Source of the DNA: Pandoraea fibrosis
GTDB taxonomy: Bacteria; Pseudomonadota; Gammaproteobacteria; Burkholderiales; Burkholderiaceae
Assembly (NCBI RefSeq): GCF_000807775.2
Contig: NZ_CP047385.1
Location: 3,038,001-3,102,000, forward strand
DNA length: 64,000 nt
Reading direction: 5' to 3'
Of the stretch, positions 37,947 to 46,524 are shown one piece after another. Position 1 is the stretch's first letter; each line of letters starts with the position of its first letter. Both the position numbers and the translations under genes were made by a program. The notes beneath the pieces are model-generated. The model saw only the letters and a list, made by a program, of their open reading frames with translations. It did no database searches and was not told where the DNA came from.

Positions 37947-38068
37947 GCTCGATCGTCTGATCGCTGTTCATCTGGACGCACTACGCCCCTCGACGGCGCT
38001 TGCGGGCTGTCCGATCTCAGGCCCCGGTGGATATGCCTGAATTGTCCTGTCGTGCCGGGCGCGCAGGC

Positions 38069-38401
38069 TCAGCGTCCGTTACGATCACGCTGACGTTGTC
38101 GCGGGTCGGAAGCGGGCGACGATGGTGCAGAGGGCGGCTGCGGCTGCCGCTGCTCGCGCAGATGGTTGTAAATATCGCCACGCAAGTCCCCCTGCGGACG
38201 CACTTCCTGGGGCTGTGGCGTTCGTGACGGTCCGGGGCGTGCGCCACCATGGTTGTCACCGTGCCCGGTCGGGCGATCGGCAGCTTGTGCGAACCAGCCC
38301 TGGAAAAAGCGGTCGCCCGACGACGATCTGGCCGATGCACCGAGTGCGGCGCCGGCCAGCATGACGAAGCACATCATCCGGACAAGTCGGGTGTGACGCA
38401 T
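38069..38401 (-). CDS. Small exported proline/glutamine/arginine-rich protein
   Basis: Protein of 110 aa. ATG 38401 has an excellent AAGGAGGTG seven bases upstream, which fixes the start and supports the gene. A signal peptide of about 24 residues (MMCFVMLAGAALGASA) precedes a charged, proline-rich tail (QPQPPSAPSSPASDPRQRQR). No family recognised; probably periplasmic. Confidence 0.65.
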   Translation of the reverse strand: MRHTRLVRMMCFVMLAGAALGASARSSSGDRFFQGWFAQAADRPTGHGDNHGGARPGPSRTPQPQEVRPQGDLRGDIYNHLREQRQPQPPSAPSSPASDPRQRQRDRNGR

Positions 38402-38618
38402 GTTGCCACCTCCTTGTCGGTTGAACTGCCGTGTGCCGCACACCGGTATCGCTTGCCGGAACGGCATGCGCCAAAGGGTGTCACGGTCTTGCGGCTACGC
38501 TTTGAGAGTAAGAGGGCGCGAGCCTGCCTGCTGTAATGATTTGTAAAGCAATGTAAGCCCGCAGGTGGGGTTGCCATACGTCGCCTACCATGCGCTGTTT
38601 GATCGACGGAGTTTTGCG

Positions 38619-39266
38619 ATGCGTAAGTTGTCAATCGCCGGCATTTCCCTTGGGGCGCTGGTTGTCGTGTTGGGGTTGCTCTTCGGCACGCCGTATTACA
38701 CATTGTGGCGCGCACGCGACGCCGCGAATGCCCGCGACGCGACCGCGCTGTCGTCGTATGTGGACTATCCGGCCGTTCGGGAGAGCCTCAAGACAAGTTT
38801 GCACGACGAACTCGCGCGTCAGATGGACAAACAGCGCGGCAACGCGTTTGGGGCGCTGGCTCTCGCACTTGGCGGTTGGGTGTCGGATCGCGTGGTCGAA
38901 GCGCTGCTGACGCCCGAAGCGGTGGCCGCCATGTTGCGTGGCGACAGCACCGGGCTGCCACCCGCGCCGGGGGCGCCGGCCCCGCGCGATGCCGTGCCGC
39001 AGCCTGCGCCGTCGCCGCAAGGCGAGAGCAGCCCGCCAGCAGCGCCAGCCGCCCCGTCGGGCGGCAGCGAGTCGTCAGCCCCGGATACTGCCAATGGATC
39101 GTCGGCACCGCCGCGCACCATCACGCGCACCGAATTTCAGGACTTCAGTCACTTCCTCGTGCATGTCTCGCGTAGTGACCGTCCGGAGCGCGTCGTGACG
39201 TTCACGCTCACGCGCCGTAATCTCGTGCAATGGCGTCTGACGGCGATTGCCTTGCCGCCCCTGTAG
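38619..39266 (+). CDS. DUF2939 family protein
   Basis: Protein of 215 aa with one N-terminal hydrophobic segment (SIAGISLGALVVVLGLLFGT) that is either an anchor or signal. The following YTLWRARDAANARDATALSS and YVDYPAVRESLKTSLHDEL are the DUF2939 signature. The middle is Pro/Ala/Ser rich and low complexity. ATG 38619 follows GACGGAG. Function unknown; likely inner membrane with a periplasmic domain. Confidence 0.8.
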   Translation: MRKLSIAGISLGALVVVLGLLFGTPYYTLWRARDAANARDATALSSYVDYPAVRESLKTSLHDELARQMDKQRGNAFGALALALGGWVSDRVVEALLTPEAVAAMLRGDSTGLPPAPGAPAPRDAVPQPAPSPQGESSPPAAPAAPSGGSESSAPDTANGSSAPPRTITRTEFQDFSHFLVHVSRSDRPERVVTFTLTRRNLVQWRLTAIALPPL

Positions 39267-39304
39267 TCGTCAATTTCATTTCTGTATCGGGGACGTAGGT
39301 CATC

Positions 39305-39778
39305 TTGAAAGCGATTTTGAATCTGGTGTTGTGGCGACGCCTGTGCGTGGCGATTGCGTTGTTGGGCAACACGCTCTTCGCGATGGCGGCCACCGATTTG
39401 CCGACGCCGGTCGGTGTATGGCGAATCGTCGATGAAACCGGCGATCCGAAGGCGCTCATCACCATCACGGAGAAGGAGGGTGAATACGTGGGCGCGCTAA
39501 CCAAGAGTCTCGGCAGAAGCGACGCGCTCGAGCGTCGCTGCAACGACTGCACCGACTGGCGCAAGGGCAAGAAGCTCCAGGGATTGCAGATCATGCGTGG
39601 CTTGCGCAAAGACCCGGACAGCGACGAATACGTCGGCGGGAGAATTCTTGATCCGGACAGCGGCAGCGAGTACGGCTGCAAGGTGCGCGTCGTCGACGGC
39701 GGCCGCAAGCTCGAAGTACGCGGCTACTTTGGCATCTCGCTGTTGGGCCGCACGCAGACCTGGATACGGGAGCAGTAA
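39305..39778 (+). CDS. DUF2147 family exported protein, copy 1
   Basis: Protein of 157 aa beginning at TTG 39305; no ATG or GTG fits the signal peptide better. The signal runs to about residue 28 (LFAMAA). The mature protein carries TPVGVWRIVDETGDPKALIT, CNDCTDWRKGKKLQGLQIMR and GRTQTWIREQ, the DUF2147 pattern, with two cysteine pairs. It is a lipocalin-like small periplasmic protein family of unknown role. It is closely similar to the next gene. Confidence 0.85.
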   Translation: MKAILNLVLWRRLCVAIALLGNTLFAMAATDLPTPVGVWRIVDETGDPKALITITEKEGEYVGALTKSLGRSDALERRCNDCTDWRKGKKLQGLQIMRGLRKDPDSDEYVGGRILDPDSGSEYGCKVRVVDGGRKLEVRGYFGISLLGRTQTWIREQ

Positions 39779-39989
39779 CGTCGACAGTTGTGCCGTCACC
39801 CGACGGAATTGTCGGTATTCGTCAGAGGAGCAGGGCGCTTTTCGGCTAGAGGACTTCCTCAGCACGGCGCCACGCCTTTGGCGTAATCTTCAAAGCGACT
39901 CACGCATGCCATCGGGCGCAAACGCGCGGTAAGCGGTGGCTATCGCGAGTCCAACGACAATCAATTCCGTATCCGGGAGGATGACAACC

Positions 39990-40472
39990 ATGAAGCAGAT
40001 TTCTAACGCGACGTCGTGGCGACGTCTGGGTGCTCACGCGCTCGTCGCAGTAGCGCTGTTGGGTGGTGTGGCCAAGGCCGCAATGGCAGCCGACGACACG
40101 TCGCCGGTCGGCGTTTGGAAGACCATCGACGACAACACCGGCAAGCCGAAGGCACTCGTCACGATCTCCGAAAAGGACGGCGAATACGTCGGCACCATCA
40201 CCAAGGGACTGGGCGAGAGCGATGATCCCGAGCGCGTATGCACGGCCTGCACGGACGCCCGCAAGGGGCAGAAGATGCTCGGTATGCAGATCATTCGCGG
40301 CGTGCGCAAGGATGGCGACACTTACGGTGGCGGCAAGATCCTCGATCCGGAAAACGGCAAGGAATACAACTGCAAGATGACGGTGGTCGACGGCGGCAAG
40401 AAGCTCGATGTGCGCGGCTTCATCGGCATTTCATTGATCGGTCGCACGCAGACCTGGATTCGCGAGCAATGA
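39990..40472 (+). CDS. DUF2147 family exported protein, copy 2
   Basis: Protein of 160 aa. ATG 39990 is chosen because GGGAGG at 39975-39980 is 9 nt away; the ATG at 39981 is too close. The mature part begins near AADDTSPVGVWKTIDDNTGK and keeps the same cysteines (CTACTDARKGQKMLG, YNCKMTVVDG) and the same terminal GRTQTWIREQ as copy 1. The two are tandem duplicates 211 bp apart. A strong terminator follows. Confidence 0.88.
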   Translation: MKQISNATSWRRLGAHALVAVALLGGVAKAAMAADDTSPVGVWKTIDDNTGKPKALVTISEKDGEYVGTITKGLGESDDPERVCTACTDARKGQKMLGMQIIRGVRKDGDTYGGGKILDPENGKEYNCKMTVVDGGKKLDVRGFIGISLIGRTQTWIREQ

Positions 40473-40521
40473 GCGTGACGTAATGGTTTCGGCGCGACAC
40501 GCGTCTGCCCAATTGCAAAAT

Positions 40522-40558
40522 AAAAAGACCCGGACGAGATGAAGTCCGGGTCTTTTTT
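40522..40558 (+). terminator. Terminator after DUF2147 copy 2
   Basis: Stem AAAAAGACCCGGAC/GTCCGGGTCTTTTT with an 8-base loop, 50 bp after the stop. It can act in either direction. Confidence 0.9.
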
Positions 40559-40758
40559 GCTTGAGCGGTGTCTCGCTGCGTGGTGTCCGGCATCGAACGG
40601 TGTCGTTAGACGTGCTCCAGCAAGTGCACACGGCAAAGCCCGGGCAGTGTCGCTTCACTGTCCGGGTTCGCCGTCGTCGTTGGAGCCTGCCCTCCGTCGA
40701 CGTTCCCCCTCTCGCGATTCTCTTGTGTCCCTCGATGCCTGACCGGCGCCGCCTCGCC

Positions 40759-41997
40759 TTACTTGCCGAGCCCGCCCAGGCCACCCAGTAACCCGGTAAC
40801 AGGTGCGAGCAGGCCACCTGCGCCTCCTGCGCCACCAGTGCCGGAACTGGCCAGCGTCGTCAAAGGTGAGGTGACGGTACTCAGCAGGGTCGTGACGGGC
40901 GCCAATGCGTTGCCTGCACCGCCGCTGCCGCCACCCCCTGTGGGGTTCGTCGCCCCACCCAGCAGACCAGTGACTGCGCCCAGCGGATTGCTGCCCGTCG
41001 AGCCTGTTCCCCCGGACAGTCCGCCGAGCAAACCGGTCACGGCGCCTAACGGATTGCTGCCGCCCCCTGTGGTCGGTGTCACGGTCGTGTTGCCGACGTT
41101 GGCAAGCACATTGCCCAACGCGTTTGGATTCGCCGTGCTGGTGCTGCCGGAGAGCAAGCCACCTGCACTCGTTACGGTGTTACCCAGCGCAGCCAGCGGA
41201 TTGCCGAGGCTGGCAACGACGGCGTTCGGTGCTGCGCCCTTGACCTGCGCACTCGCCGAATTCAATGCACCGCCCAACGTACCGAGCAAGCCCGCAACCG
41301 GCGCACCGAGACCGGTCGTGTTGCCGACCGTCTGCGTGGTCGTGACGACCGTGTTCGTGATCGGAGAGATCGCCGAGGAGAGCGCCGTTGTCGCTTGCAC
41401 GACAGGGGCGCTGGTCAGTGCCTGGGTGAGCGCCGCGCCGCCTTGCACGCCGCCCTGACCGACTGTCGCGACGACGTTGCCCAGCACGCCGGTGAGTGTA
41501 TCGACCGGCGTGTTGGCGAGCGGCCCGCTCTTGCCGATGCCGGCGATGCCACTACCCAGCGAGATCCCCGCTTTGCCGAGATCCGACACGACACCACCGG
41601 TGCTCGAGAGCGTGGTGCCGACCGGGTCGGTGCCGGATTTGCCGAGTTGGCCGAGGCCGTTGCCAACTCCCGTCCCCAGATCCGTGACGGCGTTACCGGT
41701 TTGCGTGAGTGCGCCACCAAAGCCTTGCGTGGCTTGCGGCGATACCCCGGGAATCGTCGTGCCGGAAACCTGATTGCCGACGGCGCTCACCACCGAGCCG
41801 ACCGAGCTGACTACGCCGTTGCTGGTCGTGGCCGGATTCGTCGGGTTGGTCGGATCGGTCGGTGAGTTCGGGTTCGTGGGGTTGGTGGGCGTGTTGGCTG
41901 TGGCCCCACTGCCGCCTCCCGAACTGGAGCAGCCGGTAACACCGACGATGCCCGCCACCATGGCAGCCAGCAACGTAGGGTGCAGAATCTTCGACAT
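40759..41997 (-). CDS. Glycine-rich TGLLG-repeat lipoprotein C
   Basis: Protein of 412 aa. The start at 41997 gives MSKILHPTLLAAMVAGIVGV with lipobox VTGC, so it should be an outer-membrane lipoprotein. A Thr/Asn/Pro spacer follows, then alternating Gly/Ala/Val/Thr/Leu segments, with GNTTGLGAPVAGLLGTLGGA in the middle and APVTGLLGGLGGLGK at the end. The same blocks occur in lipoproteins A and B in this operon, so all three are paralogues. Automatic pipelines may label such proteins collagen-like, but no clear Gly-X-Y triplet run is present. Last gene of the operon, 34 bp after the MarR gene. Confidence 0.85.
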   Translation of the reverse strand: MSKILHPTLLAAMVAGIVGVTGCSSSGGGSGATANTPTNPTNPNSPTDPTNPTNPATTSNGVVSSVGSVVSAVGNQVSGTTIPGVSPQATQGFGGALTQTGNAVTDLGTGVGNGLGQLGKSGTDPVGTTLSSTGGVVSDLGKAGISLGSGIAGIGKSGPLANTPVDTLTGVLGNVVATVGQGGVQGGAALTQALTSAPVVQATTALSSAISPITNTVVTTTQTVGNTTGLGAPVAGLLGTLGGALNSASAQVKGAAPNAVVASLGNPLAALGNTVTSAGGLLSGSTSTANPNALGNVLANVGNTTVTPTTGGGSNPLGAVTGLLGGLSGGTGSTGSNPLGAVTGLLGGATNPTGGGGSGGAGNALAPVTTLLSTVTSPLTTLASSGTGGAGGAGGLLAPVTGLLGGLGGLGK

Positions 41998-42031
41998 GAC
42001 GTTTCTCCTCGTGAGGCCGTCGCGCGTGCGC

Positions 42032-42763
42032 TCAGACCTTGGTCGACGCACCGCGGTTGTTCGAGACCAGACCGGCGATATCCTGATCGGCCTCGAAACG
42101 AAGACGGAAGGTTTCGCTCTTCAGGGTGCGAATGCTCTGCACCAGGAAATCGTGAATCGCGGCGAGTTCGCTGTGGTCGTAAGCGGCGCTGACCGCTGTG
42201 AGCTCACGCGAGACCGACGACAGGAATTGCTCGATCTGCGCACAGCGTTCTTCGATGGGGTGAATCATCACCATGCGGCGGTCGTGCGGGTTCTTCTCGC
42301 GCTCGACAAAGCCCGCACGCTCGAGCCGGTCGATGACCGTGGTGATACCGCCCGAGCTCACACCCATGAGTTCGGCAAGCTGACCCGCAGTGATCGATTC
42401 CAGTTCGAGAATCAGATCGAGGGCGTTCAGGTCGGTGACATTCAGGCCGAGCTGCTCGGCAAGTGCCGAGTGATAGAGCGCGGTGTACACGGCGAGCCGG
42501 CGTCCGAGCGAGCGGACGATGCCGGCGACGAGTTCGTTACGGTTCGTGTGTCGGTCGCTCATGGTGCCGTGCGTTCCGTTGAGCGGGGAGGCAGTCGACG
42601 TCGCCCCGGAGGCGGCACCCGACTCGGTGCCGTAGGTGTTATGACTGTGGCCATTTGTGAAGCCGTTGCCGGTCTCGCGCATTGCCACGGGTTCGGAAAT
42701 TTGCGGGGCGGATTCGCCATGACCGCGCATCAGAACGCCGGTGTCGGATATGAAGCGGGCCAT
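42032..42763 (-). CDS. MarR family transcriptional regulator
   Basis: Protein of 243 aa with a perfect AAGGAGATGCC ribosome-binding site. The first 70 residues are low-complexity polar sequence (Gly/Ser/Thr/His). The winged-helix domain follows: LNVTDLNALDLILELESITA with GQLAELMGVSSGGITTVIDR and the wing NPHDRRMVMIHP. A helical dimerisation tail ends the protein. Being embedded between lipoproteins B and C, it probably regulates this operon. The long disordered N-terminus is unusual for MarR; an internal ATG (MSDRHTNRNELVAG) about 67 codons in is an alternative start. Confidence 0.9.
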   Translation of the reverse strand: MARFISDTGVLMRGHGESAPQISEPVAMRETGNGFTNGHSHNTYGTESGAASGATSTASPLNGTHGTMSDRHTNRNELVAGIVRSLGRRLAVYTALYHSALAEQLGLNVTDLNALDLILELESITAGQLAELMGVSSGGITTVIDRLERAGFVEREKNPHDRRMVMIHPIEERCAQIEQFLSSVSRELTAVSAAYDHSELAAIHDFLVQSIRTLKSETFRLRFEADQDIAGLVSNNRGASTKV

Positions 42764-42830
42764 GGCATCTCCTTATCGGTTCAACATGTGATGCATGCGC
42801 ACAATGCGCGATGCAACGTTGGGCTGGCGA

Positions 42831-44015
42831 TTACTTGCCGACGCTCGCCACGCTGCCGAGCAAACCGGTCACCGGTGCGAGCAGCGAGCCGAGACCACCG
42901 GTAGCGCTACCCGAGCTGCCACCTGCGGCGCTCGTTACCCCCGAGAGCAGGTTCGTGACGGGGGCCAGCGGGCTGCTGCCGCTACCCGACGAGCCACTTC
43001 CCCCCGTCAGGCCACCGAGCAGACCCGTGACCGGCGCCAGCGGGCTGCTGCCACCCGAGCCACCGAGTCCGCCAAGCAGGCCCGTGACGGAGCCAAGCGG
43101 GTTCGACGCACTACCGCCACCGCCGGCGGTCGTCGTGCCGAGATTGCCGAGCAGCGAGCCGAACGGATTCGACGAGCCGGTCGACGTCTGGCCGTTCACG
43201 AAGCCGCCGAGACCCGAGACCGTGTTGCCGGTGGCGATCACCGTGTTGCCCAGTGCACCGACGACCGGATTCGGCGACGCGCCCTTGATCGTCGAGCCGA
43301 CGGTGCTGACCGTGCCGCCAAGTACCGTCAGCAGGTTCTGCACCGGACCGCCGAGGCCCGTGGTGGCGCCGACTGTGCGCGTGGTGTCCGAGAGCACATT
43401 GGTGATCGGATTGACGGCTGCCGAGAGGGTCGACGTGACCTGTGTGACCGGGCCGCCCGAGAAGGCTTGCTTCAGGATTGACCCGCCGGCGATGCCGCCC
43501 TGGCCGACCGTAGCGACCACATTGCCGAGAGCACCGGTGAGCGTGTCGACCGGCGTGCCGGCGAGGGGGCCGCTCTTGCCGATGCCGGCAACGCCACTAC
43601 CCAGCGATACCCCTGCCTGCCCCAGATCGGTCACGACGTTGCCGGTGCTCGCGAGCGTGATACCTACCGAGTCTGCCGAGGTGCCGGTTTTGCCAAGGCC
43701 GTCGCTGACACCGGTACCCAGGTCGGTCACGGCCTTGCCGGTATTCGAGAGGGCGCCGCCGAAGCCTTGCGAGGCTTGCGTGGAGACGAGCGGCAATTGG
43801 GTGCTGGAGACCTGATCGCCCAGCGCGCTGACGACGTTGCCGGCGGAGCTCACGACCCCGCCTGCGCCGCTGGCCGAGGTGCCGATGGCATTCGGTGCGC
43901 CCGTGGTGCTGGCTGCGGGGGCGCCGCTGCCGCCACCGCCGCTGGAGCAGCCGGTGAGGGCGATGACGCCGATGGCGGCCGAGGCCAGAAGGGTGCGTTG
44001 AAGTACGTTGGACAT
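42831..44015 (-). CDS. Glycine-rich TGLLG-repeat lipoprotein B
   Basis: Protein of 394 aa starting MSNVLQRTLLASAAIGVIAL with lipobox LTGC. The mature part starts SSGGGGSGAPAAS and runs through blocks shared with A and C, for example VVSSAGNVVSALGDQVSSTQ, GATTGLGGPVQNLLTVLGGT and repeats of APVTGLLGGL near the C-terminus, ending LLGSVASVGK. Long stretches alternate Val/Thr/Leu with Gly/Ala/Ser, as beta-rich or coiled surface proteins do. A gap of 268 bp separates it from lipoprotein A; no clear second promoter was seen in that gap. Confidence 0.85.
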   Translation of the reverse strand: MSNVLQRTLLASAAIGVIALTGCSSGGGGSGAPAASTTGAPNAIGTSASGAGGVVSSAGNVVSALGDQVSSTQLPLVSTQASQGFGGALSNTGKAVTDLGTGVSDGLGKTGTSADSVGITLASTGNVVTDLGQAGVSLGSGVAGIGKSGPLAGTPVDTLTGALGNVVATVGQGGIAGGSILKQAFSGGPVTQVTSTLSAAVNPITNVLSDTTRTVGATTGLGGPVQNLLTVLGGTVSTVGSTIKGASPNPVVGALGNTVIATGNTVSGLGGFVNGQTSTGSSNPFGSLLGNLGTTTAGGGGSASNPLGSVTGLLGGLGGSGGSSPLAPVTGLLGGLTGGSGSSGSGSSPLAPVTNLLSGVTSAAGGSSGSATGGLGSLLAPVTGLLGSVASVGK

Positions 44016-44283
44016 GATGGCTATCTCCCTTGATCGTTCTGAATGTTTGCCGGCGACGTGTCGCGCGGTGATGTCGTTACTTCCACTTGATGAACCGGGG
44101 CCGCTCGCTGTGATGCCGTTGTGTCCGGGCGGCATGCGGGGTGCGCCGGATCCGGACCCCTCCGGCCCGATGCGTAGGCATCGGAGCGAGGGCCGGATCG
44201 CGGCGGTCACAGGCGGGCGGAGGAATCGCGCGGGTCATGATCGATCTGCCTCTGGATGACGTTATCGAGTCCGGGGTGCCGAG

Positions 44284-45930
44284 TTACTTCTTCGCGCCGA
44301 GCAGGCCGCCGAGCAAGCCGGTCACCGGTGCGAGCGGGCCGCCGTTGTTGCTACCCGAACCACCTGTTGCACCACCGACAGCCCCCGTCACGGCGCCGAG
44401 CAGCGAGGTCACCGGGGCGAGAACGCCACCCGAAGTCGAGCCGGAACCGCCCGAGCCAGCCGACGTACCTGCCCCAGCACTTACCGAGAGCGAGCCGCCG
44501 AGGCCGCCCGTCAGACCGGAGACGAGGTTGGTGACCGGTGCGAGCGGGTTGCTGCCCGAGGCACCGCCTGTGGCGCCGCCGAGGCCGCCCGTCAAGCCGG
44601 CGACGAGGTTGGTAACCGGGGCGAGCGGGTTGCTGCCCGAGGCACCGCCCGTGGCGCCGCCGAGGCCGCCCGTCAGACCGGAGACGAGGTTGGTGACCGG
44701 GGCAAGCGGGTTGCTGCCCGAGGCACCGCCCGTGGCGCCGCCGAGGCCGCCCGTCAGACCGGAGACGAGGTTGGTGACCGGGGCGAGCGGGTTGCTGCCC
44801 GAAGCACCGCCGAGCGAGCCGGTCAGACCCGACAGCAAATTGGTGACGGGCGCGAGCGGGCCGGTGCTCGTCCCCGTGCCGCCGCCGAGGCCACCGAGGG
44901 CCGAGGTGAGCGGGGCGAGGGGGTTGGTGCTCGTCGGGGTGCCGTGAACGACACCGCCGAGGCTGGCGACCGTGTTGCCGACACCGGCGACGATACCGCC
45001 CACATCTGCTGCGATCGGGTTGTTGAGCTGGCCGCCGATCTTGGTGCCAACCCCTGCCAGACCACCGCCAACCTGCGCGAGCAGACCCGCGACCGGTGCG
45101 CCGAGACCCGTGGTGTTGCCGACCGTTTGCGTGGTGTTGGTCACGACGTTCGTGATCGGCGTGATGGCCGACGAGAGCGACGAGGTGAGTTGTTGCACCG
45201 GACCACTTGTGATGGTTTGCGTCAGCCCGCCACCGAGCGCTTCGCCTGCCTTGCCCACCGAGGTCACGACGCCGCCGAGCAGCGTGGTGACACCGTTGAT
45301 CGGGGTGTTGCCCAGCGGCCCGATCTGGCCGAGGCCTGCGACGGCGCTGCCGAGTTGTGTGCCGGCCGTACCGAGGTTCGAGACCACGCCGCCTACGCTG
45401 GCGAGCGTCGGATTGAGTGGGTCCTTCACGGAGCCGAGCTTGCCCAAGCCGTTGGTCAGGCCGTTACCGAGCGTCTGTACGGCGTTACCGGTGGAGACGA
45501 CCGCGCCGGCCAGACCGCTTTGGGTTTGCGAGCTGAGCAGCGGCAATTGGGTGCCGGCGAGCGTCGTGCCCACGTCGCTGACCGTCTTGCCGACTTGCGT
45601 GACAACGCCCGTGCTGGCCGTGCCGGCGACGGTGCCGATCGGGTTGGTCGCGGCGGGGCTGCCGTTGCCGTTTCCATTACCGTTGCCGTTGCCATTCCCA
45701 TTCCCGTTTCCATTTCCGTTCCCGCTGCCGTCGCTGCCGGGACCCGAACCGTCGGGAACCGTGCCAGCGCCCGTGCCGCCGCCACCGCCGGTGCCGGCGC
45801 TGGTGCCACTGCCACCACCGTCACCGAGCGAGCCACTGGTACCGCCCGAGCCGGAACTGGCGCAGCCGGTCATCGTGATGACGGCAAGCAAGCATGCGGA
45901 AGCAAGGAGGTTGCGTTGGAAGTTGTTCAT
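44284..45930 (-). CDS. Glycine-rich TGLLG-repeat lipoprotein A, largest paralogue
   Basis: Protein of 548 aa. The start at 45930 (MNNFQRNLLASACLLAVITM, lipobox MTGC) follows GAGGACACC. After a Gly/Ser spacer comes a run of ten Asn-Gly dipeptides (45661-45720), then blocks shared with B and C (GNTTGLGAPVAGLLAQVGGG). Next are four 27-residue repeats of the type SGSNPLAPVTNLVSGLTGGL (44495-44812), and the end is APVTGLLGGLLGAKK. The near-identical 81-bp DNA units suggest recent copy-number change. Probably an outer-membrane or surface structural protein; no known function. Confidence 0.85.
   Translation of the reverse strand: MNNFQRNLLASACLLAVITMTGCASSGSGGTSGSLGDGGGSGTSAGTGGGGGTGAGTVPDGSGPGSDGSGNGNGNGNGNGNGNGNGNGNGSPAATNPIGTVAGTASTGVVTQVGKTVSDVGTTLAGTQLPLLSSQTQSGLAGAVVSTGNAVQTLGNGLTNGLGKLGSVKDPLNPTLASVGGVVSNLGTAGTQLGSAVAGLGQIGPLGNTPINGVTTLLGGVVTSVGKAGEALGGGLTQTITSGPVQQLTSSLSSAITPITNVVTNTTQTVGNTTGLGAPVAGLLAQVGGGLAGVGTKIGGQLNNPIAADVGGIVAGVGNTVASLGGVVHGTPTSTNPLAPLTSALGGLGGGTGTSTGPLAPVTNLLSGLTGSLGGASGSNPLAPVTNLVSGLTGGLGGATGGASGSNPLAPVTNLVSGLTGGLGGATGGASGSNPLAPVTNLVAGLTGGLGGATGGASGSNPLAPVTNLVSGLTGGLGGSLSVSAGAGTSAGSGGSGSTSGGVLAPVTSLLGAVTGAVGGATGGSGSNNGGPLAPVTGLLGGLLGAKK
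44495..44812. repeat. Four tandem 81-bp coding repeats in lipoprotein A
   Basis: Four nearly identical 81-bp units encode 27-residue repeats within lipoprotein A. Only a few substitutions separate units, so recombination or slippage could change copy number in frame. Confidence 0.85.
45661..45720. repeat. Hexanucleotide coding repeat encoding ten Asn-Gly pairs
   Basis: Ten 6-bp units with varied third positions encode (Asn-Gly)10 in lipoprotein A, just after the Gly/Ser spacer. The codon variation shows the dipeptide is kept by selection rather than by very recent slippage. Confidence 0.8.
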
Positions 45931-45961
45931 GATGGTGTCCTCTATCTGGTCTGTTTGGTCT

Positions 45962-46282
45962 TCAGGCAAGCGCTTCTTGCGCGGCCAATCGGGTGTTCAT
46001 GCGTTGTGCGATGAGTGCGAACAGGAGCGCATTGACGACCGCGCTATCGGGGCCCGTCATCGCCTGGGCCGAATTCGTATGGCTGCTGCTGTGAGCGCCG
46101 GCCGCGTCGGTCGGTGTGGCGGTGGCGCGTACGCCACCGCCTTCTTCACCGCCCCTCCCTGGGCTTGCGCCTCTACGATCGTCTTCGGCAGCAGCGCTGC
46201 GCTGCATGGCCGCGATGCGTTGCCGCTCGGCCGTGACGGCTGCGACGGGTTGCATCGTTTGTTTGGTATTGCCAATGATCAT
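45962..46282 (-). CDS. Small leader gene of the lipoprotein operon, unknown
   Basis: Protein of 106 aa with no signal peptide. It starts MIIGNTKQTMQPVAAVTAER, has a low-complexity Gly/Glu/Arg middle, and ends in a more hydrophobic helix SAVVNALLFALIAQRMNTRL. GGGGACACC precedes the ATG, and a -24/-12 promoter lies about 40 bp upstream, both supporting expression. The stop is 31 bp before lipoprotein A. No family recognised. Confidence 0.55.
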   Translation of the reverse strand: MIIGNTKQTMQPVAAVTAERQRIAAMQRSAAAEDDRRGASPGRGGEEGGGVRATATPTDAAGAHSSSHTNSAQAMTGPDSAVVNALLFALIAQRMNTRLAAQEALA

Positions 46283-46323
46283 GGTGTCCCCCGGTGATCT
46301 TTAGCGTTGCGATGCAGGGATAT

Positions 46324-46341
46324 CCGCAAGAGCTGTGCCAA
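46324..46341 (-). promoter_or_regulatory. Sigma-54 (-24/-12) promoter
   Basis: On the minus strand TTGGCACAGCTCTTGCGG matches the consensus TGGCAC-N5-TTGC with the exact 10-nt spacing between the GG (plus-strand 46338-46339) and GC (46326-46327). Transcription would start near 46313, about 30 nt before the ATG of the leader gene at 46282. The spacing, orientation and position all fit. Confidence 0.75.
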
Positions 46342-46524
46342 TCTCTAAATCCGGGTTTGAATAAGCCTTCTAGTTTTTCTCGCGATGGGCTGGAAAGCCT
46401 GTATTTATTTGCGTTTCAGAAAACAAGAATCTTTATGATCGAGAGATCGGTGGCTGTGCGACGAAGGGGGGGATCAGGGTTAACGCCATCGGAAATTGGC
46501 GAATTTCGGACGAATTGCTGTTCC

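Noticed and set aside
44495..44812. CRISPR-like array
   Set aside because: The repeats are contiguous, coding and without spacers.
44141..44947. Proline-rich repetitive open frame on the plus strand opposite lipoprotein A
   Set aside because: Its repeats are the reverse complement of the lipoprotein repeats; the lipoprotein has the start, ribosome-binding site and lipobox.
40759..45930. Collagen-like triple-helix repeats in the lipoproteins
   Set aside because: Glycine is abundant but not in a regular every-third-residue pattern over long stretches.
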